Shown: positions 7,924 through 15,044 of the stretch, one piece after another
How positions within the stretch are numbered: the first letter of the stretch is position 1
How the letters are laid out: the number at the start of each line of letters is the position of its first letter
Source: Ectothiorhodospiraceae bacterium
GTDB taxonomy: Bacteria > Pseudomonadota > Gammaproteobacteria > HK1
Assembly (NCBI GenBank): GCA_024234875.1
Contig: JACKNM010000006.1
Location: 62,001-126,000, forward strand
Direction: 5' to 3'
DNA: 64,000 bases
The notes under the pieces: generated by a model
What the model was told of the DNA's origin: nothing
Databases searched by the model: none
What the model saw: the letters and a program-made list of their open reading frames with translations, nothing else
Program-made: the position numbers and the translations under genes

Positions 7924-8919
7924 TCAACCGTCGCGAGCGAGCGCGCGTGCGAAGAAGTGCCGGAAGCGCAGGCAACGCCAGTAGTGACCGCGGGCGAGTC
8001 GTGAGGCGTGCTCGAGCTCGTGCTGGCGTTCGAACGCCGCGATGCGCGCGAGCAGTGAGTCGAGATCGTCCTCGGGCAGCCTGACGACGAATTCCCGGTA
8101 GGGGATGGTGCTCTCGAGTGGGAGACGTGTGTCGTCGGCGACGAGCACCGGGATCCGACCGAGCGCGAGGGTCTCGAAGAAGCGCGCCGAGTTGAGGCCG
8201 CCACCGCGCGGGCAGAGCACGAAACGCGCGTCGCCGAGGGCGCGGAGGTAGCGATCGCGGCGCGCATCGGCGGGCCCGACCTCGGTGTGACGCAGGCGGA
8301 CCCGGCTGCCGGTCGGGTCGATTCGCTCGATTGCGGCAGCCAGGCGCCGGCGCAGCGGGTGGCTGTCCAGATTGCCGACGAATCCGCACAGATCACCGGC
8401 GTGCGCGATCGGGCCGGCGGGTAGTCGCGCCGCCTCGCCTTCCTCGAGGTCGTCGACGAAGTAGGGCATCGCCTCGGCGGCCCCGCGTCGTGACGCAGAC
8501 ACCTTGAGCACCCGGCCCACGGTGAGACACGGCAGATCCCACTCGAGGTCGCCCCACTGCACGAAGACGTGCGCACGCGGTCGGGCGCGATACGACGGCA
8601 GAGTCTCGAGGAGGTCGCGGCTCACGCGGTCGAACTCGGCGAAGAAGGTCTCGGCCGCGGCTGGCGTCATGCCGTGCACCGTGCGCCACTCCTGCGTGCC
8701 GAGCGCGTTGAACGCGACCGGTACCACGATTCGGTCCGCCTCGCGCCAGTCGCCTCCGGCGGTGCCGAGGCCGGCGCCATCGAAGTGCCACGGCGCGACC
8801 CCGGCGGGAGAGCCGTGGAGTCGCGCCGCAGCCCGGTCCAACGCACTCTGGACCGTCTCCAGAGGCAAGACGACGAGTCGCGAGCGGACCGGGGCGTCGG
8901 GTTCCCTGGTGCGCTGCAT
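7924..8919 (-). CDS. Exostosin-family (GT47-like) putative glycosyltransferase
   Basis: About 331 residues. The C-terminal half carries the exostosin signature: DARFVLCPRGGGLNSARFFE, then LALGRIPVLVADD and a DDLDSLLARI-type tail. Upstream, FVQWGDLEW and GFVGNL fit the nucleotide-sugar-binding fold. In eukaryotes exostosins add sugars to heparan sulfate; bacterial homologues are poorly known and probably glycosyltransferases. ATG at 8919 is preferred, with an in-frame GTG at 8922 possible. It diverges from the lanthipeptide precursor across about 100 bp. It could therefore be a tailoring enzyme of that cluster, although it also lies next to the importer operon and may be unrelated. Confidence 0.7.
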   Translation of the reverse strand: MQRTREPDAPVRSRLVVLPLETVQSALDRAAARLHGSPAGVAPWHFDGAGLGTAGGDWREADRIVVPVAFNALGTQEWRTVHGMTPAAAETFFAEFDRVSRDLLETLPSYRARPRAHVFVQWGDLEWDLPCLTVGRVLKVSASRRGAAEAMPYFVDDLEEGEAARLPAGPIAHAGDLCGFVGNLDSHPLRRRLAAAIERIDPTGSRVRLRHTEVGPADARRDRYLRALGDARFVLCPRGGGLNSARFFETLALGRIPVLVADDTRLPLESTIPYREFVVRLPEDDLDSLLARIAAFERQHELEHASRLARGHYWRCLRFRHFFARALARDG

Positions 8920-9018
8920 CACGTGGCTCGGACGCCGCGGGCTTCAGCTGACCGATTTGCGGCCGCTACTCCCGTGCGCGACCCCGACCGCCAGCAACCG
9001 ACACCAGGAGACCACGAC
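8920..9018. promoter_or_regulatory. Divergent promoter region and precursor ribosome binding site
   Basis: The 99 bases between the exostosin-like gene and the precursor gene must hold both promoters if each is transcribed alone. A clear AGGAG at 9006-9010, eight bases before the ATG at 9019, fixes the start of the precursor peptide. No convincing -10/-35 pair was found. Confidence 0.4.
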
Positions 9019-9351
9019 ATGCCCAACGACGGCGACATCGACAAGCTGATCATCGACAAGGCGACCGAGGACAGCGAGTTTCGCGCCGCGCTGCTCGCCT
9101 CTCCCCGCGATGCGCTCGCGAAGTACCTCGACATCGCCCTGCCGGACGACCTCACCATCAACGTGCTCGAGGACAGCGAGTCGGTGCTGAACGTCGTGCT
9201 CCCGCCGGCATTCGGAGAGCTCGACGACAGCCAGCTCGACGCCGTGGCCGGCGGGCGGGGGACGGGCCCGATCGGTGGCTGCAAGGGCTGCACCACCGGC
9301 AGTCTCGGCAAGCGCATCATCTACACCTTCAGCACTTCGACCGACCAGTAG
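9019..9351 (+). CDS. NHLP-leader lanthipeptide precursor (LanA)
   Basis: A 110-residue RiPP precursor. The first 79 residues resemble the alpha subunit of nitrile hydratase, the hallmark of NHLP leaders: FRAALLASPRDALAKYLDI (21-39), ALPDDLTINVLEDSESVLNV (40-59), VLPP (60-63) and a final LDAVAGG (73-79). Cleavage after Gly-Gly leaves a 31-residue core with Cys88 and Cys91 as CKGC, nine Ser/Thr (82, 92, 93, 95, 103, 105, 106, 107, 108), one Pro (84) and one Tyr (102). A second Gly-Gly (86-87) directly precedes Cys88. The ATG at 9019 has AGGAG eight bases upstream. The LanM at 11790 is the expected modifying enzyme. At most two thioether rings are possible; extra Ser/Thr could stay dehydrated or unmodified. 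Its 3' end overlaps the convergent monooxygenase gene by 23 bases. Confidence 0.9.
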   Translation: MPNDGDIDKLIIDKATEDSEFRAALLASPRDALAKYLDIALPDDLTINVLEDSESVLNVVLPPAFGELDDSQLDAVAGGRGTGPIGGCKGCTTGSLGKRIIYTFSTSTDQ

Positions 9352-10225
9352 CTGCGCCGCCCGCGCCCCGAGGTGGTCCCGCCGGTCGAGTCGGGGCGGC
9401 CTCGGCGAGCGCGGTCAGGCTGTCGAGGCGATAACCGTGATCACGGACGAGCTCGACGAACATCACGCTCTCGGCACCATAGCGTGTCGCGAGCGCGGCC
9501 AGCGCCTCGCGACACTGCGTCGCGTCGCCGACGACCCTTGGGACGAAGTGGAGCGTCTCCGCCGCGAGTCGCCTCTCGGCCTGCGCCCGCGTCGCGCCGC
9601 ACGAGCCTGCCACCGCCAGCAGAAAGGGCCCCGGCACCTCCGGGCGCGGCGGCAACGTCTCGCCGTGGAACAGCGAGAGTCCGAAGGCCAGGCGGTGCCG
9701 GCGGGCGATCGGCGTCGACCCGGTGCCCGAGCCGAGCACCCAGACCGGTGGCGGCTCGCCGTCCGACGGAATGGCCCGCGCGCCACCGCCGTCGAGCGAC
9801 GTGCAGTCCGTGCCCGGGTGCAGGTGCGCGAGCAGCGATTCGACCTTCGTCGCGTAGTCGTCGACCCCCGGCGCGACGACCTCGTCCCAGGGTGGGTCCG
9901 CGCCGCCACGGCCGATTCCCAGCTCGAACCGCCCCGGGTGCATCGCCGCAATCAGGCGTGCGTCGCAGGCGACGCGAAACGGGTCGTGGACGTTGAGGAG
10001 CACGCCGCCGGTTCCGACGCGGATGCGCCGCGTGCGCGCGAGCAGCGCCATCGCCAAGGGTGCTGCGTAGGCCCATGCGCAGTCCGCGGCGTAGTGCTCC
10101 GCCAGCCAGTAGCGCTCGAGCCCGAGCGCGTCGGCGCGCACTGCCGCCTCGACGGTGTGGGCGAGCGTACGCGACGGCGGTGCGCCGAACGGCGCCAGCC
10201 CGAGGTCGAGGAATCCGATGTTCAT
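9329..10225 (-). CDS. Luciferase-like (LLM) flavin-dependent monooxygenase
   Basis: A 298-residue LLM-class flavin oxidoreductase of the MsnO8/LuxA-like type. Features include MNIGFLDLGLAPFG, then RYWLAEHYAADCAWAYAAPL (about 38-57), the RIRVGTGGVLLNVHDPFRVA strand, and RFELGIGRGG, typical of the TIM-barrel fold binding FMN. Such enzymes hydroxylate, desaturate or cleave C-H/C-S/C-N bonds using reduced flavin and O2. It sits inside the lanthipeptide cluster, convergent with the precursor (23-base overlap) and divergent from the first 2-oxoglutarate oxygenase with only 32 bases between starts. It is a candidate peptide-tailoring oxidase. No flavin reductase is seen nearby, so reduced flavin must come from elsewhere. 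Tailoring function is inferred. Confidence 0.83.
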   Translation of the reverse strand: MNIGFLDLGLAPFGAPPSRTLAHTVEAAVRADALGLERYWLAEHYAADCAWAYAAPLAMALLARTRRIRVGTGGVLLNVHDPFRVACDARLIAAMHPGRFELGIGRGGADPPWDEVVAPGVDDYATKVESLLAHLHPGTDCTSLDGGGARAIPSDGEPPPVWVLGSGTGSTPIARRHRLAFGLSLFHGETLPPRPEVPGPFLLAVAGSCGATRAQAERRLAAETLHFVPRVVGDATQCREALAALATRYGAESVMFVELVRDHGYRLDSLTALAEAAPTRPAGPPRGAGGAATGRSKC

Positions 10226-10257
10226 TCCGTGGAGCCGCCGCCGGGAGACGCACGCCG

Positions 10258-10965
10258 ATGATTGCCGGCGAACAGTACCACCACGACCACACTCTCTTCG
10301 CTCGCGAGCGCAACGACACCCGTGTGCTTCTGTGGCGATTGAAGCGCCTCGCCATCACCGAGTCGAACCGCAAGCATCGGTTCCTGCAGCGCAAGCTGGC
10401 CGCCCTGGAGCAGGTGACGCCGAGCATGGACGCCATCTATCGGCTGCCCTTGCTGACCCCGGCGCAGTGCGCGCGGGTGGTCGCGGCGGCGGACGCGTGG
10501 GCGGCGAACGTCGGCTGGAGCCGCGAGCGGCACGCGAACTTTCCGACCAACGACTTGCAGGCGACCGCCATCCCGGGCCTGATGGACTGGCTCGGGCCGC
10601 GACTCGCCGACGTCCTGCTTCCGTTCGTCGAGGCGCGCTTCGGGCTCGACATCGGTGGGCTCTATCTCGTCGACCTGTTCGTGGTGAGCTACGAGGTCGG
10701 CGGCCAGCGTGGTCTCGAGGCGCACGAGGACAGCTCCCTGCTCACGTTCAGCTGCCTGCTGAACGCGGCTTCGGAGTTCCGCGGCGGAGGCCTCTACCTG
10801 TCCGCCATCGACCAGCGCATCGCGCTGCCGCCGGGCGAGGCGGTGGTCCACGCCGGCAAGTGGCTGCACCAGGGGCTGCCCATCGAATCGGGCCGCCGGG
10901 TCATTCTCGTCGGCTTCCTCGGACACCGCTCGGTGGACCACGAGGCGTTCGCGGACGTGGACTGA
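10258..10965 (+). CDS. 2-oxoglutarate/Fe(II) oxygenase of the lanthipeptide cluster (first)
   Basis: A 235-residue prolyl-4-hydroxylase-like dioxygenase. The iron facial triad is visible: His156-x-Asp158 in LEAHEDSSLLTFSCLLN, and distal His204 in WLHQG. The Arg of IESGRRVILVGF is the likely 2-oxoglutarate clamp, and FRGGGLYL is the usual glycine-rich strand. The ATG at 10258 has GGGAG upstream. It is followed after 80 bases by a second, different 2OG oxygenase and then LanM, probably one transcript. The likely role is hydroxylation of the precursor core (Pro, Lys, Asp and others are available), but this is inferred from position. An alternative is an unrelated protein hydroxylase. Confidence 0.83.
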   Translation: MIAGEQYHHDHTLFARERNDTRVLLWRLKRLAITESNRKHRFLQRKLAALEQVTPSMDAIYRLPLLTPAQCARVVAAADAWAANVGWSRERHANFPTNDLQATAIPGLMDWLGPRLADVLLPFVEARFGLDIGGLYLVDLFVVSYEVGGQRGLEAHEDSSLLTFSCLLNAASEFRGGGLYLSAIDQRIALPPGEAVVHAGKWLHQGLPIESGRRVILVGFLGHRSVDHEAFADVD

Positions 10966-11045
10966 ACGGCTCACTGCATACGGCTCGCGGCGCGCGGCCC
11001 GCCTCGTCGTCGCCCGCTCCGGCTCACCACGAGGTCGCTCGTCAG

Positions 11046-11780
11046 ATGCATCCAGCCTCCACGCGCACCACTGCCGGTCGACGTCCGATCGACGTCACTC
11101 CGGTCCTGCCCGGCCCGTTCGTGGTCGACGACGCGTTCGAGGACACCGCGGTTCTCGATGCCCTCCACCACTGGTTCCTGTCGACTCCCAACACCGGCCA
11201 TCTCGGTGGCTTTTTCGCACCGGACCTGAGCGTCGAGCATCGCCGCGTGCTCGACTGGACCGGCGGCGACGAGGACTGCGGCGAGCCGCGTCTGCTCGAC
11301 TGGGCGCGGACGCTGGTGGCGCGGGTGCGTGACACCGAGGGCGCACGCCGGATCCAGGCGTGCGACGGTCGAGCCATTCGTGGCTACGAGTTCTGGGGCA
11401 ACGTCTCCAGCGTGCGCGGCAAGACCGGGTATCACATCGATCGGGACGAGAACGTCGACTGGGTGCGCTGCATGGTGGAGCGCATCTTCCCGGTGGTCTC
11501 CACCGTGACCTACGTCGGCCCGCGCGCCGTACTTCGTGGCGGCGACCTGCTGGTGGACATGGGTGACGACGCGGTGTCGTTCCACGTGCGCGCGATGCGC
11601 TCCGGGATGAGCGAGGCGGCGGTGATCGCGGCGCGCGACACCTGGGTCCGGATCCCGTATCGCCACAATCGGGTGGTCGTGTTCCCGGGCGACCGACCGC
11701 ATCTGGTGACCCCACTGGAGGACGCGCAGGTGCTGCGCTGCGCCGTGGGCGTCGGCCTCTGGCACCGGGTCATCGCCTGA
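11046..11780 (+). CDS. Second 2-oxoglutarate/Fe(II) oxygenase-like enzyme
   Basis: A 244-residue protein with a double-stranded beta-helix dioxygenase pattern. The iron-ligand motif His130-x-Asp132 is in GYHIDRDE and distal His219 is in DRPHLVTPL, preceded by RHNRVVVFPG. LRGGDLLVDMG matches the glycine-rich strand of the family. It has little resemblance to the 10258 oxygenase outside these motifs, so it is not a recent duplicate. It ends nine bases before the LanM start, arguing for co-expression and a function on the lanthipeptide. ATG at 11046 was chosen because upstream codons in the frame overlap the preceding gene. The reaction is unknown; hydroxylation or desaturation is typical. Confidence 0.78.
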   Translation: MHPASTRTTAGRRPIDVTPVLPGPFVVDDAFEDTAVLDALHHWFLSTPNTGHLGGFFAPDLSVEHRRVLDWTGGDEDCGEPRLLDWARTLVARVRDTEGARRIQACDGRAIRGYEFWGNVSSVRGKTGYHIDRDENVDWVRCMVERIFPVVSTVTYVGPRAVLRGGDLLVDMGDDAVSFHVRAMRSGMSEAAVIAARDTWVRIPYRHNRVVVFPGDRPHLVTPLEDAQVLRCAVGVGLWHRVIA

Positions 11781-11789
11781 GCGCGCGCG

Positions 11790-14700
11790 GTGGTGGGCGA
11801 CGGCCGACAGCGTCGAGACCTGCGTCGACTCGCCTGGCACGCGACGTCGCCGTGGGACCGCGCGAGGCTCATTGCCGGCCTTGCCGGCGCGAACGACTCG
11901 GTCGAGTCCGCCTTCGGCACAGCGTGGCGGGCACGGCACGGAAGTGACGCCTGGCCGCGGCGACTGCGCGCGGAAGGGCTGGTCGACGCCGATCTCCGCG
12001 CGGCGGAGATGTTCGACCGATGGCCAGAGGATCTGCCGCTACCGAGCTGGGTCGAGGCGGTGTCGGCCCTCGTCCGCGCGGTGACGGAGTCCGCCACCGA
12101 CCGCCCCGGCGCCGACGCCGAGGTCGCGTTCGGTGACATCCTTCGCCCCGCCGCGGGGGTCATCGAGAGGACCCTCGATGCGACGAGCGATGTCGCTCTC
12201 CTCAACGCTGCCGCGCGCGCCGACCGACGCGAGGGTTGGGTGCGGTCGCTGTCGCGTGCGAGCGAGCGTGTGCTCGCGCGCGCCTTCGCCCGCTGGTGTC
12301 ATCGGCACCCGCTCGAGCACCGCATCGCACGCCGGGCGACCGCCGACGGCCCGCCGCGCGATCGCCTGTATCGGCGATTCGCCACCGCCTTGCGCCACGA
12401 CGGCCTCGAGTCTCTGCTCGAGGCACACCCGCTGCTCGCGCGTCGTCTCGGGCAGACCGTCGTGCAGCAGCGCACGTGCTGGGCGACGCTGCTCGCGCGG
12501 CTCGCGGTCGATCTGCCGGCACTGCGGCGATGGGTGGGAGCGCCCCCGGACGCGCGGGTCGATTCGATCTCCGGACCGTGCTCCGACCCGCACGACGGCG
12601 GCAACGTGGTCGTCGCGATCCGGCTCGAGTCGACATCGTGCTGGATCTACTACAAGCCGCGCAGCCTGCTGCCGGAGGCGGTGATGGCGGCGGGCGCGCG
12701 CTGGCTCGACGTTCGTGGAGCATCGCCAGGCCCGGCGGTGCCCGACGCCCTCGCTCGCGAGGGCTACGGGTGGTCGCGCCAGGTGGTGCACGAGGCACTG
12801 CCCGACGACGCCGCGCTGGCGGAGTACGCGCGCCGCGCCGGGGCACTACTCGCGCTGTCGCACGTGCTGAGCGTGACCGATCTGCACGCCGACAACCTCG
12901 TCGCCACCGCCTGCGGGCCGGTGCTGGTGGACGTCGAGACGCTGTTGATGCCGGCCTGGCGTGATGCCGGCGCGCGCAAGGCGAGCGTCGCCGCGCGACT
13001 CGACGAGTCGGTGCTGCGCACGCGCCTGCTGCCGGAGTGGGAGCCCGACCACGACGGCGAGGCGGTCGACGTGAGTGGCCTCGCCGGCTTCACCGAGTCG
13101 GTGCGACCGATCGTCGTGCGGCGCATCGCCGATGCCAACACCGATCGCATGCGCTGGATCGAGGCGAGCGAGGAGATGCCGCCGGCGCGCAATCGAGTGC
13201 TGGTCGATGGCGCGGTCGTCGCGCCCGGCGCGATGCGCGAGGACCTCGTTGCCGGCTTTCGTCATGCCTATGGGGCATTGCGCGACGACCCGGTCGGGTT
13301 CGAGGGCGCGGTGCGTGCGTCGCTCGGCGACGACGCCGGCAGTGAGAGAGGCGAGTTGCGGATCCGCTTCCTGTTCCGGCCCACGCTAGCCTACGACCAG
13401 ATCCTCGACCACCTCGGCTCGCCCGCGCTGCTGCGCGACGCGGAGGCGACGGCGCTCGAGCTCGACCGCCTGATGGTCCCGTTCCTGAATCGGGCGTCCG
13501 ACGATCCGGTGTGGCCGACGCTGGTGGCGGAGCGAGCCGCGCTCGAGCACGGCGACGTGCCGCGCTTCGAGCTGGGGGTCGCCGAGCGGGGGCTCGCAGT
13601 CGCTGGTGCGCCGCTCCGGTGGGCCGACGGGCGGGCGGTGGAGGTGACGGATCGCAGCCCGCTCGAGCGCCTGGCGTGGCGTCGTCGATCGCTCGGCGAG
13701 GCGGACCTCGCGTGGCAGACCCTTCTTGCAGAGATGACGCTCGCACCGGGCCCGACGACCGGTGTCGGCACGCAGGACGACCCCGGCGACGCGGACCGCT
13801 CGACCGACCTGACCCGTGCCGCGGCGGCGCTCGCCGCGCGCGTCGCGAGCCTCTCGGTCGACGACGACGGCGAGGTCGCCTGGCTCACGCTCGACACCGA
13901 CCACGACTCAGGCCGTGCCCGCGTCGCGCTGGCCGGTCGCGACCTCTACGCCGGCACGGCCGGGATCGCCGTCGCCTTGGCGGCGGTGGCGTCGTGCGGT
14001 GCCGACCCCGCGCTCGAGGGCGTCGCCGCCCGTACCCTGGCGTCGCTGGCCGGCGCGCCAGCGCCGGTGCGGGGCGACGTCGTCGGGTTGGCGGGCATCG
14101 GCGGTGAGGCCTACGGGCTGGCGCTCGGGGGCGTGCTCCTCGATCGACCCGACTGGGTCCGCGCCGCGTCGCGACGCCTGCACCAGTCGGCCGACGCCTG
14201 TCTCGATCCGGGTACCGCACCCGACGTGGTCCACGGGCTCGCGGGCTGGTTGCTGGCGGCGCTCGCGGTGGAGGAGATGGCCGACGGGGTCGACCACGAT
14301 GCCGGCCTCGCCCGGGTGATGGCCGAGGTCGTCGCGACCCTGCGGGCGCGGCAGTCCGCCGACGGGGGTTGGCCGCACGGCGCCCTGCGCGGGCTCTGCG
14401 GCTTCTCACACGGTGCGTCGGGCATCGGTTGGGCGCTCGCGCGCCACGGCGCCTGCCACGACGACGACGCGGGCCTCGCCTGCGCCGCGGCCGGCTTCGC
14501 GTACGAGGACGCGCTATTCGACCCCGACGAGGGCAACTGGCCCGATCTGCGCGCCGCCGAGTCGGGGGCCGGCTCGCCGGCATTCATCTCGACGTGGTGC
14601 CACGGCGCACCGGGGATCGTGCTGGCGCGTGAGGCGAGCGCGGCGCTCGACGCCGGCGTCGCCACCGATGGGGCGATCGTCGCCCGCGCGCGCGAGGTCA

Positions 14701-15044
14701 TGGAACGGCGTTGGACCACCGAGCTCGATCACCTCTGCTGTGGCCTGGTCGGGCAGGTCGAGCCGACTCTGGTGCGCGCCGCGCGCGACGGCGACGAGGT
14801 GACACTCGGCCGCGTGCGCCACCACCTCGCGGCGATGGTCGGTCGCGCGCGCGGCCGCGGCCATGCGCTGCTCGGGGCGCGGGCGCGAGGTGCGATGCAC
14901 CCGGGCCTGTTCCAGGGTGGCGCCGGCGTCGCCTACGCGCTGCTGCGCGCGGCGGATCCGCAGCGTCTTCCGAGCCTGCTCCTGGTGGAGGCGGCCGCTC
15001 AGTCACCGAGCGCGCGGACGACCGGGGCGAGCCACCGCGCGTAG
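11790..15044 (+). CDS. Class II lanthipeptide synthetase (LanM)
   Basis: A 1084-residue bifunctional enzyme that dehydrates Ser/Thr and forms (methyl)lanthionine rings. The N-terminal two thirds is the kinase-like dehydratase (DUF4135): Lys289 in YYKPRSL, Asp364-x-His366-x-x-Asn369 in TDLHADN, and Asp381-x-Glu383 in LVDVETLL all match the phosphorylation/elimination residues of characterised LanMs. The C-terminal third is the LanC-like cyclase (from about residue 710): GLAGIGGEAYGLALGG, GFSHGASGIGWAL, WCHGAPG with Cys937, and LCCGLVG with Cys983-Cys984. NisC-type cyclases have Cys-His-Gly at the last motif; Cys-Cys-Gly here predicts a three-cysteine zinc site, known from the ProcM group. GTG start nine bases after the upstream oxygenase. 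Its 3' end overlaps the convergent sulfotransferase gene by 46 bases. Confidence 0.95.
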   Translation: MVGDGRQRRDLRRLAWHATSPWDRARLIAGLAGANDSVESAFGTAWRARHGSDAWPRRLRAEGLVDADLRAAEMFDRWPEDLPLPSWVEAVSALVRAVTESATDRPGADAEVAFGDILRPAAGVIERTLDATSDVALLNAAARADRREGWVRSLSRASERVLARAFARWCHRHPLEHRIARRATADGPPRDRLYRRFATALRHDGLESLLEAHPLLARRLGQTVVQQRTCWATLLARLAVDLPALRRWVGAPPDARVDSISGPCSDPHDGGNVVVAIRLESTSCWIYYKPRSLLPEAVMAAGARWLDVRGASPGPAVPDALAREGYGWSRQVVHEALPDDAALAEYARRAGALLALSHVLSVTDLHADNLVATACGPVLVDVETLLMPAWRDAGARKASVAARLDESVLRTRLLPEWEPDHDGEAVDVSGLAGFTESVRPIVVRRIADANTDRMRWIEASEEMPPARNRVLVDGAVVAPGAMREDLVAGFRHAYGALRDDPVGFEGAVRASLGDDAGSERGELRIRFLFRPTLAYDQILDHLGSPALLRDAEATALELDRLMVPFLNRASDDPVWPTLVAERAALEHGDVPRFELGVAERGLAVAGAPLRWADGRAVEVTDRSPLERLAWRRRSLGEADLAWQTLLAEMTLAPGPTTGVGTQDDPGDADRSTDLTRAAAALAARVASLSVDDDGEVAWLTLDTDHDSGRARVALAGRDLYAGTAGIAVALAAVASCGADPALEGVAARTLASLAGAPAPVRGDVVGLAGIGGEAYGLALGGVLLDRPDWVRAASRRLHQSADACLDPGTAPDVVHGLAGWLLAALAVEEMADGVDHDAGLARVMAEVVATLRARQSADGGWPHGALRGLCGFSHGASGIGWALARHGACHDDDAGLACAAAGFAYEDALFDPDEGNWPDLRAAESGAGSPAFISTWCHGAPGIVLAREASAALDAGVATDGAIVARAREVMERRWTTELDHLCCGLVGQVEPTLVRAARDGDEVTLGRVRHHLAAMVGRARGRGHALLGARARGAMHPGLFQGGAGVAYALLRAADPQRLPSLLLVEAAAQSPSARTTGASHRA

